This document shows, in pieces, positions 1-11,499 of a stretch of DNA of 64,000 bases. The DNA is from Hemileia vastatrix (lineage: Eukaryota > Basidiomycota > Pucciniomycetes > Pucciniales > Zaghouaniaceae), in contig JASXTE010000007.1 in the NCBI GenBank assembly GCA_030280995.1, positions 5,006,001 through 5,070,000 of the forward strand. Reading direction: 5' to 3'. The notes under the pieces were generated by a model, which was not told where the DNA came from, made no database searches, and was given only the letters and a program-made list of their open reading frames with translations. Every line of letters starts with the position of its first letter. Within the stretch, counting starts at the first letter, position 1. A program made the position numbers and the translations under genes.

Positions 1-3000
1 GAGAAGCAGGATAAGGCTTCTTCTTTAAACTAGGTGGTATATCAGTTAATGGACAAGACAATGAAAGTTTCATTTCCTCTTTAACTAATCCCAGTTCATG
101 TGACCCATGAGCAAAGGCCATAGGAAAAGACTTTATCAAGTTAATGATGGAATCTTTATCCTCACCAGAAAGTTGTTCTTCAAAAAAATCATTGTCAATT
201 TCAGACATAAGGGCATGCATTTCTTTTGTAGATCTTCCTTTATATTGAACTACAGAATTACATGTGTTCAATTCTGGTTTTAATAATTTTTTGGAGGAAG
301 AAATCTTAAATTTCCTCTTCCCATTCTTCCCCATTGTAAAACATTGGTTTGAGGGATCCAATCTTATGCCATATTTGGTTAAAATATCATTCCCTACAAT
401 AAAACATTTGCTTAAGTTATCATTTTTCATGACAACAAAATCACAAATAGCTCTTACAAACCCATAGTTATATTTAAAAAACACAGAGGCTTTGTATTTA
501 CCAATGGGGGACAAAACAGAGCCATAACCTCTCCAATTTTCAGAAATGATAGGCATCAGTTTTGATTTATAGTCTTGATCCACTGAAGCAAGTCCTTTTT
601 CAGATACTACACTTCCTCCAGCTCCAGAATCCAGAACAACTTCCATGCTGGTTCCATTGATCAAGACTGGTGCTTTGAGAGGGGAAATTAAAATTGAGCT
701 ATCCTCAATGTTCCTTATGATCTCAGCATCCTCAACTGTAGATAAATCATTATTATCAATATCAATAGTATTTAAATAATGAATATCTTCTTGCAGAATC
801 AAGATTTCTTGTTGAGATTCATATGAAATATTGCTGGCAAAATCACTTGAAGTATCATCCAGTTCTATTGTGTCATCAGCCTTCTCCTCAGTTTTTTCAA
901 CAAGATCTATCCTCTTGTCACAAACATGGCCTTTCTTCCAAGGCTTGTTGCACTTGAAGCAAGTGTTTGTTGCATACTTTTTTGGTGCAACAGGGGCAGA
1001 AGGTTTACCAACCTTTTCCAGAGGTTTCTGTTGGTAAGTGGAGGGTTTTTCCAAAGGGGTCCTAGGAATGAATCTTCTGGAATAATACTTGTTGTTTAGA
1101 AGGTGCTCATTGCAATTATTAATGAAAGAAGAGGGTTTTCTGGAGAACTCAGTCCTAGCCACTATCAAGTCTCTCAGAGACATTGGTAATTTATAAAGGA
1201 TCCTGTCCTTTCATAACTCAAACTCCATATTTGGGTCCATTTCCCTTAAGATTTTTACAAGTTTCATTAAAAACTCAATAGCTTTATCAGTAGATGAGCT
1301 ATATCTAGTTTCCTCATACTGCCTTTTTTGAGCCATTCTGAACTTGGAGCCACCAAATTGTGCTTTAATTAATTTCTTCCAATCATCCCATGAGTTGTCA
1401 TTCCCATCCAGGAGAACAGATTCATACCACATTAGGGCAAAATTAGTAACCAAAGAAATTAACTTCGACACAATCTCCTCATCTGGGAATTTGTAAGAAT
1501 TTTTTAAGTTATCAATTCTGCAAATAAATTGTTGCCAATAAGAGGAAGAATCACCATCAAATGTTGGGTACTGGTCAAGTTTTGTCCAATTCTTTTGATT
1601 TGAACGAGTCTCCTTAGTACAAGCTTGTTTCTGAGTAAGGAGCAGCTGTAACTTCTCTAGTTGTGCAGTGATCTCATTGTTTAATCCCTCTGTCAAAGGT
1701 CCTGGTGCATCATTAATTTTTGATGGAAACTCAGGGGTATCAACATGTATTTCTGGAACCAATTTACTTTTAGATGAACTAGCCACAGGTAACTCTGGAG
1801 AATCCTGTACTATTTGTTCCTTCAAAGAAATCTCAGAATACTTTTGATCAATAAACAATGAGTTCAATTTTTCCTCAATGGTTGTTAGTCTAGTTTTCAA
1901 TCTTGGAAGACTAGATAAGCTCTCATTGATTGTTGCAAAAGATAACTGATTCTTATTTTGAAAAGATGAAAAATGGTCATTCAATCTTTTCAGATTCATC
2001 TTATCTATCTCCACCTCTTGGCAACAGGCAGATACAGTATCTTTCAGTTTAGACAAATAATTTTTTATATTTTTCCATAAAGCAACTTTTTTTTATGGGT
2101 TGCTTTTTAATGAGACAATTCGTCAGAAACTCTCTGTGATTCACTTCTTAATGCTTGATAGCCCTGATAAGTTAACAAACTATTATATTTCTGAGTCAAT
2201 TGCATGTTGTTCATTATATGGTTTTGTTTGGAAATAATATTTCTCAAATATTCATCATTGATTTTAGCTACATCTGGAGTATTTCTCAGTAAGGAAACAG
2301 AGTAACTTTCCAGCATCTCATAAAACTCAGGTTCAAGTGTCTCATCAATAATAGCCATATCAGGATTTATCATTGAAGTAGCAATCAGAACTAAAGGATT
2401 AGATACATTTGAAAATTGAGTAATTTGTCTACTGTTCTCTATAGGTCTCACAGTCTCATCTCCTCTTCCATAATCACCTGAGGGAACCAAATTAGTTACA
2501 AGAAATGGTACTTGAGAATCAATTGAGGGGCTTAGCAAGGTTTGCTGGGCAAGATCATATTGTTTTTTCTTCTTCTTCTTCCTCCTTGATAGGGGTTAGG
2601 AGGTGTTGGGTTGACTTGGTTGTGTCTGGATGGACCTGCTTGGGGCGTCTGTTGGTTTTGAGCCAGGTACTCTCACTGAGTGTTCAGCCAATCCCACTGC
2701 CACTTGGATACTTCCACCTTCTCTGGCTGCTGGGGAGCCAATTGCTGAAGATCCCTGTGGGGAGGAGGTTTCCTCTTCTCTTGAAGAAAAGCATCTATTT
2801 TTCTTACCTTTTCTTCTAGAGCATCTACCTTTGACCTCAATTTCAAGTTTTCTGTCCTTAGTTCCTTTATATTTGTTGACAGGTTCTTTACTTGTTGAGG
2901 AAATGGCATCTTTTTTATCTTGATGCCTTTCGGAAGTCCTTCTGGGGGGTTTATTACAGGTTTCTGTTCCTGAGTATTCACCAGAACTTTCACTTCCTCC

Positions 3001-3141
3001 ATTTCTACATCCTGATTGGGGCAGTGATTGATCAATTTGAGCTAATTTTCTAGTTAAATGGGAACTTACAGAAGTAGCCTCATCATAATCAATCAAATCC
3101 AATTATTCTTCACGTGCAGCAGAGAGACCTTGATCAGTCAT
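1..3141 (-). pseudogene. Ty3/gypsy Gag-Pol polyprotein, 5' half (copy 1), decayed
   Basis: This is the 5' half of a Ty3/gypsy polyprotein gene; the rest of Pol lies beyond the left edge. The ATG at 3141 starts a 72-nt exon, followed by a 58-bp intron (3012-3069, GTAAGT...CAG). Next come a Pro/Lys-rich segment with a short coiled coil, an A AAA AAC heptamer at 2562-2568 where the frame moves by -1, a long coiled-coil Gag segment, the retrotransposon gag core around 1211-1650, a CCHC zinc knuckle near 900-960, and an aspartic protease motif (DSGAG) near 600-640. Stops break it: TAA at codon 13, TGA where copy 2 has Trp (near 2672 and near 1209), and TAA near 2106 where copy 2 has Tyr. Copy 2 at 53-59 kb is a close relative and guided the reading. 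It is a defective element. Confidence 0.85.
2562..2568 (-). promoter_or_regulatory. Candidate -1 ribosomal frameshift heptamer A AAA AAC in gag (copy 1)
   Basis: On the minus strand the zero frame reads AGA AAA AAC, which puts the heptamer in the classical X XXY YYZ register. The zero frame stops about 11 codons later, and the next long Gag segment is open in the -1 frame. Copy 2 has the same arrangement. Translation was not tested. Confidence 0.45.
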
Positions 3142-3959
3142 TTCTAGTTTTTATTGCAATGAGAGAGGAGAAAATAAGATGAATTAATTTATATTTTTAC
3201 TTTATATTAAAAAGAAAAATAATAAAATGAATTTTTCAGGGTAAAATCAACTAAAATAATAATCAATTTATTAATTCAAAACAATTTAAAGCCAGGATTA
3301 TAATATAATCAACTGAAGAAATAAATTTTAAATTTTTTATTAACAAATTTATGAGAATTATTATCAGGATTTTTAAATCAACTGAATACTTAACTACCAG
3401 GACTTAATGTCAACTGAAATAATTAAATATGAATTTTATAAAATTTTATTGTCAGGACAATTTGTCAATTGAAACAAATAAAATTAAATTTATCAGGACA
3501 AAAGTAAACTGAATATTATAATAATTAATTTTTAAAATATAATTTTTATTACTTCTAGGACTAACAACACAATTGCTCCATTATTGTCAACTAGGAAAAA
3601 TAAAAAAAATAAAAAAATAATTCCAATTTACTTGACACCTCCCCCTGTAAAATGAACAAATTAATGCCACTTACAGAGTGCTGAGTAAAAGGAAATACGT
3701 AGAGTATGAAGAGTGCAAAGTAACCCATGAATAGTAATCAATAATTACCACAAGATATATAACTATCAGATAGTATATAAGCTTAAGTTTTGAAGCGCGG
3801 TTCGATTCCCGTTCGCAGCGAAAAATAAGTCACATGATGTATGACGTTTGTCGTTTTTGTCGTCCAATTGTCCTTATAGGTACCTCTATGGTGATGGTCC
3901 CACGGCCTCCGGTCCTCAAGATATCAATGCGCCGTCGACGATTCGGAAAGGCACCAAAT
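3142..3959 (-). other. 5' leader of Ty3 copy 1 with primer-binding site and tRNA-like T-arm
   Basis: This is the untranslated leader between the 5' LTR and gag; no gene was seen. The primer-binding site (TGGTGCCTTTCCGAATCG on the minus strand, 3939-3956) starts 3 nt after the LTR. At 3799-3809 the plus strand reads GGTTCGATTCC, a perfect RNA polymerase III B-box/tRNA T-loop, followed by a tRNA-like 3' end. The stretch 3180-3640 is AT-rich and carries repeated short motifs of the type CAGGA...TCAACTGAA about every 60 bp. Copy 2 has the same leader. Confidence 0.6.
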
Positions 3960-6724
3960 TGTCAAGGGGTCCTTTTGGTCTAGAAGATTTATTTGAGGTT
4001 ATACAAGGATTTTTTGGGTTTAATGGACACTCAAAAAGTAAGGTACGTATTTTTTAATCAAACTGATTGTATTACTCAAGTAAAAAGTGGTAGTGTTAAA
4101 TATTAATATATTTTATAGATTAGATATACGTTGATGTAAGTACTTTTCAGTCAGGCTATCTCAGGAGTCCAGTAATTTATATAGTAAATTAATGTAAAGG
4201 AATAACTATATGTAAATACAAAATATTATTTAAAATAAAAATATAAATGTTTTGTGAATAAAATATAATATTATACTTAATTTTATTATTAAATAAAATG
4301 TATTACATAAATAAATATAATATTCTATAATACCATGGTGTGATTTATATGTATAAATAAATTATTGAAAATTATATTATCAGTGTAAATTTAACCTACA
4401 CAGTAATTACAATTTTTTAAATAATAACATTTATATAAAACTAAAATACAACCTATCATATAATAATCTCCATCAATATTTGGCGCTTCTGTGACCACTA
4501 ATTTTGTTATCAATATTACTACATTAATTTAATATGTTTAAATTCAAATTCTAATGTTAAAAGGTTCCTGTATTGACTTAATTAGTTGTTCAATTGATTT
4601 AATAGTTCATTTACTTCAAATATTTAAATTAGTATTATTTATACTTAGTTAAGCTTATTTAAAACTGTAAAAATACTTCCTTTTATTTTAATTATACTTT
4701 TCTAGTTATTGGTATTCCTTCTTTAGATTTTTTCTCATAGTTCTCATACTTTTTATACTCACGTAGTTATTTGTTATATTAATTCTATTCTTTTTAGGGA
4801 TTACTAATGGGAAAGGATATCTCTTTTATTCATGGATTTATTTTTTATGTTTTTCAATTAGATTCTCTTAGATTAATTGTTTCACATAATCTTACCTTTT
4901 GTATATACTTTTGGAACGCTCCAGAATGTCCTCTATTATCAGCCGGGAGGTCTAGAAGATTGGAGTAATGAATTAGAATAGTAAAGGATAGATATGGGAA
5001 TAATAAGGTAATAATATAAATTGAAATAAAATAAGTATAAATTGAGATATTAGGACAACAATTTGATTGAGAGATGACAAAAAATTGTAAGTATTAAGTT
5101 AAATTGCAAATATTATTATTAATAGTAAGTATTCAAAAGCGTGTCAGCTCAATGTTAGTATTATAAGTCTTAAAGCAACTAATAATATTTAATATAGTAT
5201 TTAAATTAGATGTAGTGTACTAATAAAAATAGTAAATAAAGTAATATAATTAAAATATGTTGAATGATTGTATTGTAAGTAAGTGATGAGCTACCAGATG
5301 GACTTCTAAAGCCCTTTTATAGGCAGGAGGACATTCTGGAGCGTTCCAAAAGTATATACAAAAGGTAAAATCATGTGAAATAATTAATCTAAAAGAATCT
5401 AATTTAAAAACATAAAAAATAAATCCGTGAATAAAAGAGATATCCTTTCCCATTAGTAATCCCTAAAAAGAATAGAATTAATATAACAACTAACTACGTG
5501 AGTATAAAAAGTATGAGAACTATGAGAAAAAATCTAAAGAAGGAATACCAATAACTAGAAAAGTATAATTAAAATAAAAGGAAGTATTTTTACAGTTTTA
5601 AATAAGCTTAACTAAGTATAAATAATACTAATTTAACTATTTGAAGTAAATGAACTATTAAATCAATTGAACAACTAATTAAGTCAATACAGGAACCTTT
5701 TAACATGAGAATTTGAATTTAAACATATTAAATTAATGTAGTAATATTGATAACAAAATTAGGGGTCACAGAAGCGGCAAATATTGATGGAGATTATTAT
5801 ATGATAGGTTGTATTTTAGTTTTATATAAATGTTATTATTTAAAAAATTGTAATTACTGTGTAGGTTAAATTTACACTGATAATAAAATTTTCAATAATT
5901 TATTTATACATATAAATCACACCATGGTATTATAGAATATTATATTTATTTATGTAATACAACTTATTTAATAATATTTTATTTCATTCACAAAACATTT
6001 ATAATTTTATTTTAAATAATTTTTTGTATTTACATAAAGTTATTACTTTACACTAATTTACTATATAAATTACTGGACTCCTGAGATAGCCTGGCTGACA
6101 GTACTAATGTTATAAAAGTATAGAAATAGTAATTGTGATGTGTAATTTTAATAAGTAAGTAAGTCAGGAATGAATTCAAAAAGGTCAAAATGAAAGGCCT
6201 TTTATAGGCAATATGTGAGAGAAAAGAACACGGAATTTACATCTCCTAATACAAGAGTGAGAGGAAAAAAAATTTAATTAAAGAGAGTATGTGAAATAAT
6301 AAGAGTAAGACTAAATAGTGCATCAATAAAAGTATTTATTTTATTTGAAATAAAACTCTGAACCCTTTGGTCCATCACATTTTAGTGTAAGAAGATTTGA
6401 TTTGAAATATTGAATCAATAAAATCTAAATAAAGGAATTTGAAAAAGTATTTTTTTTCATTTTATAATTTTATATATTTTTAATACCAATTTTTTTTTCC
6501 TTCTCATCTGTATTATTGAGCACTGTGTTTTTGGAGTAAAAATATATGTGGGACAATTACTTATTTTTATTAATTAATTAATTAGTGTACTTAGTTAGTT
6601 GATTGTAATTAATTCATAAGTATTTAATAAATAATTAATTATTAATAAGGATCTAAAAGGCATGGCTTCACCTCAGTAAGATAATTAATTATTTTACTGG
6701 GTAAGTCTAGTAGCCTGGCTGACA
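3960..6724 (-). mobile_element. 5' LTR of Ty3 copy 1 (LTR family 1), interrupted
   Basis: This long terminal repeat is in minus orientation. Its right end reads GGCTGACA (TGTCAGCC on the minus strand) and its left end is TGTCAAGG at 3960. It is split by the nested element 4145-6100, flanked by the duplication GTACT; without it the LTR is about 804 bp. A TATA box (TATAAAA, minus strand) lies at 6200-6206. Related LTRs occur at 31,617-40,945 (split solo LTR, about 781 bp) and 51,653-53,350, sharing the end motif near TAGTAGCCTGGCTGACA. Confidence 0.75.
4145..6100. mobile_element. Nested element made of two LTR-like arms in inverted orientation
   Basis: The left arm (4145-4933) and right arm (5327-6100) are inverted copies of one another over about 780 bp. 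The 5-bp direct repeat GTACT (4140-4144 and 6101-6105) marks insertion into the LTR. The outer ends read TTTCAGTCAGGC and GCCTGGCTGACA, so each arm begins like a family-1 LTR. The right copy continues inward past a TATA box (near 5314-5320, minus strand) to a 3' end near 4940; the left copy stops upstream of its TATA box. No coding region was found. Confidence 0.65.
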
Positions 6725-6852
6725 CCTTCTGTAAGGTTTTTGATCTTTTTTTTAAAAAAAATTCTTAACATTTGATATTGAAGTCTTTTAAAATTTGAGA
6801 TCATCCAAATCTACAAAGAATGTTTTGCAAAATATCTTCATCCTAATCAATT

Positions 6853-7330
6853 TTATATTTTGATAAAAAATTGTCTTTTAATTGCTTGATTCTTTAGCTG
6901 GTTCCATGAATTTCTGCTTTTTATTTTCTTGTAAGTAAATCTCAGATTGATTGGGAGAAGGAATTGAATTGAAGGACATTGAAGAGATAGAAGAAAGTGC
7001 AGAAAAAGAAGAAGAATTTGAATATATTGAAGGAATAGAATGGAAGGACATTGAAGAGATAAAAGAAAGTGAAGATAAAGAAGAAGATTTTGAATATATT
7101 TGATTATTATTCTTGGAGCTTTCATGATTTGAGAAAAAGAAGAAATTGATGATAATGAAGATGAGCAAGATAAATTTTCCATAGTAACTTCCTGGAAAAA
7201 AAATTTGTAAAACAAAAATAAATAAGATAAAAATTAATATATTAAAAAAACCCCCCCAACAGTAAAAAATTACCAGTAAAATTATTGAAAAAAAAAATTG
7301 GTAAAAAAAAAACAAAAAAATTTGTTTCAA
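6853..7330 (-). pseudogene. Ser-rich N-terminus of the Harbinger accessory (oxygenase-type) gene, remnant
   Basis: The minus strand encodes a hydrophobic start followed by a Ser/Leu-rich tract with two copies of a roughly 20-residue repeat. Harbinger B has a similar Ser-Leu-Ser tract at the N-terminus of its Tet-like gene (46,821-47,009), in the same position relative to the C/G-rich arms and the transposase. The catalytic part of the gene would lie to the left and is missing, cut off by the Ty3 insertion. Two overlapping frames are open because of the repeats, so the true frame is uncertain. Confidence 0.4.
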
Positions 7331-7739
7331 AAAAATCAGTAAAAAATTTTGAAAAAAATAAAAATTTAAAATAAAAACTTGACTTATGATTGAAATACAA
7401 GGTAAAAAAAATTCATCGAAAAAAAAAGAGTAAATAAAAAAAATTAAAACAAATTCAGTAAATTTATTTGCAAAAGAAATAAATAAATAAATAGATAAGT
7501 AAAAATTACTTACCAGCTATTGTAAATACTTCTTGATGTCATTCAATCCAATTTATTAAAATATAATTTAAAAAAAATTGATTTCAGTAAACTCAGAATA
7601 AGTAAGTATTTGCAAAAACAAACACAAATAAAAAAAAATTAAATTACCTGATTTATTTTTGAAAAAGTGGGAAATGTCCAGAAACTAAGGGAAAGAAATA
7701 AAATTCTGTAAAAAAAATTAAAAATCAGAGATTAGTCTT
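7331..7739. other. A/T-rich intergenic part of Harbinger A
   Basis: Poly-A-rich, low-complexity sequence between the Ser-rich remnant and the C-rich arm. No gene, RNA or repeat boundary was recognised. Confidence 0.5.
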
Positions 7740-8360
7740 TTTTTTTTCTTCAAAATGTCCTCCAGAAAGTTCCCTCCTTTACTGCCTCAATCCCCCCTTT
7801 AACCTCCTTGCCCACCTCAAAAACCCGCCTTTACCCACTCTTCACCCCCTTTACCCCCCCTTTAACCCCTCCTTACCTGCCTCAAACCCCCCCCTTTAGT
7901 CCCACTTCACCCTTTCTTCACCCCCCTTTACCCCTTCTTTACCCCCCCTTTAACCCCTCCTTACCCACCTCAAACACCCCCTTTAGTCCCTCTTTACCCT
8001 CCCTTTACCTCCCCTTTACCCCTTCTTTACCCCCCTTTACCCCCTCCTTGCCTGCCTTAAACACATCCCTTCACCGCCCCTTTACCCCTTCCTTGACCCC
8101 CAAATTGTTACCAATTCGATAAGTTGGAGGTGGGGTGGGTGCAAAGGGGTTTGAGGGGGGATTTGAGGGGTGGTAAAGGGGGGTTTGAGGTGGGCAAGGA
8201 GTGATTAAAGGGGGGAGTTGAGGTGGCCAAGAAGGGGATAAAGAGGGGTATGGAGGAAGACAAGGAGGGTGGAAAGGGGGGACTTTAGGTGGCCAAGAAG
8301 AGGAGGAAGGAGGGTATGGAGGCAGACAAGAAGGGGGGAAAGTGGGATGATGGAGGGTGA
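7740..8360. repeat. C-rich arm followed by G-rich arm around a short spacer
   Basis: From about 7760 to 8100 the plus strand is made of CCCTTTAC-type units, and from about 8130 to 8350 of the complementary GGTAAAGGGG/GGGG-type units, with a short AT-containing spacer (near 8105-8125). The strand could fold back over hundreds of bases, and the G-rich arm could form G-quadruplexes. Harbinger B has the same structure at 47,490-47,830. Proline-rich open frames here are by-products of the composition. Confidence 0.7.
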
Positions 8361-8548
8361 AAAAAAAGAAATAAAAATGATAAAAATGATAAAACAAAAA
8401 ATACCAAATTAGTCTAACCTTGAAAACCAAAAAAAGAACTTACAGGACAAAAAAAAGAAAAAATAAAGAAAAAATAAAGAAAAAATAAATTATTAGCAAG
8501 GAAAAAAAATCAAAAATAAGAAAAAAAATGACTCACCTGGAGAGATGA

Positions 8549-8809
8549 CACTACGCAATATAGGGGGTGGACTTGCTAGCAAGTCCCCAATCTGAACTCA
8601 GACAGAACTCAGATGGAACTCAGACTGAACTCATAATATACTCATACTGAACTCTACTTGAAGACCCACCTAAAACTGTTCTGCTGAGTGGTGTTCATCC
8701 CTGATTGTATGGTTCCTTTATCAATAGCTCAATTTGTGTTCAATCTGTGGTGAATTTGAGTCCAAGGTTGCGGACTTGCTAACAAGTCCACCCCCCGTAT
8801 TGTGCGGTG
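8549..8809. mobile_element. CACYA-ended MITE (family 1, 261 bp)
   Basis: The termini are CACTACGCAATATAGGGGG and its inverted counterpart ...GTATTGTGCGGTG, with a 3-bp direct repeat TGA on both sides. Removing the element plus one TGA gives a sequence that lines up with the uninterrupted site in Harbinger B near 48,070, which supports the boundaries. A subterminal palindrome (ACTTGCTAGCAAGT type) sits near both ends. The 3-bp duplication and CAC...GTG ends suggest the CACTA superfamily; no transposase is present. Confidence 0.75.
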
Positions 8810-8984
8810 TGAGATGAGAAATAGAGGAATGAAATGGAGGAATTGAATATATTTGAGGGATGTTTGAGGAGAGGTTAAAAAGGATATGAGTGATGAATGA
8901 AGAAAAACACTGACAAAATATCTGATTTCAGAAAATATGGGATTTCATGTTGAGCTGGTGAAAGAAAACCAATGAGCCATCCAA

Positions 8985-9639
8985 AAAAAAGAGAAGCGCT
9001 TCCCCGTTTTCTAGAACCAAGGCACGGGGTCTGTGTGATGTTGGGAGGCCTGCCTAGAGGCGGCCAGACCACCCTGAAGCCAGAAAACCACCAAAAACCT
9101 CCAATAAAGCCCAAGGTACTTGGAAAAATCTACCATGACCACTAAAACCCTTAAATCAAAAAATTAAGCTATGACAACATTGTGACATAAAATATAGAGC
9201 CAAATTAGCTCTACTTTATGGTAATAAGCACTTAACCCTAAGACTTAAGGTTAGCCCTTAAAACACAAAAAACAAAATAAAACAGCTATCTTTTAGAAAT
9301 GAAAAATGAGTAAATGACCCCTTAAAACTTGGAATATGAAAAATATCAACAGAGATCAAATGTAGAAAAAAACCAGTGCTATTCAATGGTAGTTTTCACA
9401 TACTTGTAGTCTCAATATTCACTGAATGAACCCAGAAAAACACTTAATTATTCAACCAATGCCAATTAAGACATACCAAAACAATTCCTAACAGAGCAAA
9501 AAAGTTGTCTTCCAATGTTGGAAGACCACACCGTAAATTCAAAAAAAAAATGAATCACATCAAACAAAAATACCAAGCCAAGTGAATAAAGTATAAAAAG
9601 TGGACATTTGGAGAATATTAAAACAAAAAATTAAATAGA
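8985..9639. other. Unassigned insertion-like stretch in Harbinger A
   Basis: Harbinger B has no counterpart for this stretch. It holds a small GC-rich patch with GGCGGCC-type words (9030-9075), similar in composition to patches in element 4 at 60,570-60,640 and 62,835-62,885. The rest is AT-rich. No coding region was found. Confidence 0.35.
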
Positions 9640-10892
9640 TTGTGTGCCAAAATGGTGGAGGGTGATTGGCATCAAGACAGAGGGTATGCCGGTTGAATGA
9701 ATGTTTTGTCATTCAAGGGATGGGAGAGCTGGTCCTGGTTCAGGATCCTCTTCTTTATAAAGATCATTCCACTCATCTTTTAAATCAGCTAGGATATTGT
9801 GGAGTATAATGCAAGTCATAATCCAATGATTTGCAGTTTTGATCTCCAATTATTTTTGAAATTGGATTCTAAGCTCTGAAAGACTAGAAAATCATCCCTT
9901 TAAAATACCTATAGCATGTTCAATATTTACTCTTGATTGGGCAAGGTGATAATTAAATTTAGTTTTAGGGTCATTTTCTAAGGTTGCACCATGGAAAGCA
10001 GGTATAATTTACTTCCTACTTGCATATGCTGAGTCTTCAAGGAGGTACTGAGATTTGTCAAAGTATGAGTCTGAGGTTTGAGAAATCCTCATTCTTTGGA
10101 AGACAGAAGAGTCATGACATGATCCAGGGAAGCCACTGTGAAAAGCGATAAATTTTTATTGACATTGCATATAAGTTGAACGGCAATAGAGTATTTAGAA
10201 GGAAGATAAAAAGTTAGTTCATGAATGATGATATATTGGAGAAGATTTTGAATAAACCTTTTTTTGTGATCAAAATAATGGTTCCCATCATGAGCAGGCT
10301 TTTGACTCAAAGGTATAGTTGTGCAATCAACAAAACCTACACAGCCAGTGAAACCTTTGGCTTGCATTACTTGAGAGGATTCAAGTCCCTGTTCTGGAGT
10401 TGGCCAAGCAAGTGTTTGAGACTTGAAGGAAAGGATAGCAATCATACAGCGCTTATTATATAATATCACCATACCATATCCTATGTTAAATAGATTATCT
10501 AAACATCTTACAGCAGCACCATTTCCATTTGAGACAAAGCGACATAGTGTAACAGCAAGTTGAATGGCAGTATTACGCTGTTTGTTATGGGAACTGTTAT
10601 GGTAGATGGGATGTTCAGAGATGATTTGATAAAGTTTGAAGAAAGAATCTGGAGAAGTTCTAAACAGTTGAGTGAAGTTTAGTTGAGGAATGTTAAGAAT
10701 AGAGCGGAGATCATATTGGGGATCATGATAAAGATTTGGCCCCTTGGCAATGAGGTAACACTTTTTGGAAAGAAAACACAAATAGGCTATAGAATCTTCC
10801 AAATAAGAGTCAGATTTATAGTAGAGAACTAAAAGTAAAGTGATAGAATTCATAGTGGAGTGAAGTAGCTGTCTAGTAGAGAGGTTCTTCAT
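9640..10892 (-). pseudogene. PIF/Harbinger DDE transposase (element A), decayed
   Basis: The minus strand encodes an HARBI1-like DDE transposase. The ATG at 10,892 opens a frame with the family's helix-turn-helix region (SNGNGAAVRCLDNLF) and the first catalytic Asp in GFVDCT. The expected intron near 10,210-10,258 is read through because the acceptor reads AA where the relatives have AG. The second exon then holds the second Asp (LEDSAY) and the Glu region (RVNIEHAIGILKG), but with several in-frame stops. The C-terminus ends near 9640 in a motif shared with elements B and C. It cannot encode an active enzyme. Element C has the best copy. Confidence 0.8.
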
Positions 10893-11069
10893 TGTTTTTT
10901 GTAGTATAGGTTGTTGGTAGAAGGTTTAGGTGATGAGTGGGAAGTGGGAATTCACAGCCAAATGTGCAGTTGGAGTGTGTAGATAGAAAAAAACTTAAGT
11001 GTTAATCACCAAAATTAAGTAGAATACACCACAGGAAATCTAGGGTTGAATTGCTAGCAATCCCCTCTC

Positions 11070-11499
11070 TTGAAATTTAGAGTGTCCCTTAATTATGCCA
11101 GGTTTATGAATACTTTATAAACATAAGTAAATTAGAGTTAGATTTACATTTATTCTCAGATTGATTATTGACAGAATATCAACTGATTCCAAATTATGCA
11201 CAAGTTGATCCTCCAGAACTTGATTTTGGTCCTCTGTTGAGCACAAATTGAGCACAAATTGATCTAACCTAAGCTTATGCATATATAATAATTCAGGATA
11301 CTTGCTCTATTAAATTTGATAATAAAATAAAATATTGATGAATTCATATATAAAAAAATTATTATTTAAGATATTAAATTATAAATTTAGGCATCATAGG
11401 AGGGCACTTAATAGAACTTAATTATACTATGTGACACCTTAATACTGCATCACGCAGTTTGAAACATTTAAAACAAAATGTGTCATGATGGGAAATGAA
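11070..11499. other. Left subterminal part of the 12.7-kb element
   Basis: AT-rich non-coding sequence between the left terminus and the start of the tandem array. It contains a short direct repeat of GAGCACAAATTGA near 11,240. Nothing else was recognised. Confidence 0.4.

Noticed and set aside
3785..3815. Genuine tRNA gene
   Set aside because: Only the T-arm and 3' end are recognisable; no acceptor pairing, D-arm or anticodon arm was found, and the T stem pairs poorly.
7808..8430. Proline-rich open frames on both strands
   Set aside because: They come from the CCCTTTACC and GGGG tracts, with no start context or partner domain. The same applies to 47,589-48,048.
8546..8812. 6-bp target duplication (GAGATG) for the 261-bp MITE
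   Set aside because: A 3-bp TGA duplication gives an empty site that aligns better with the uninterrupted Harbinger B sequence, and agrees with TTA, ATA and TAC at the other CACYA-ended elements.
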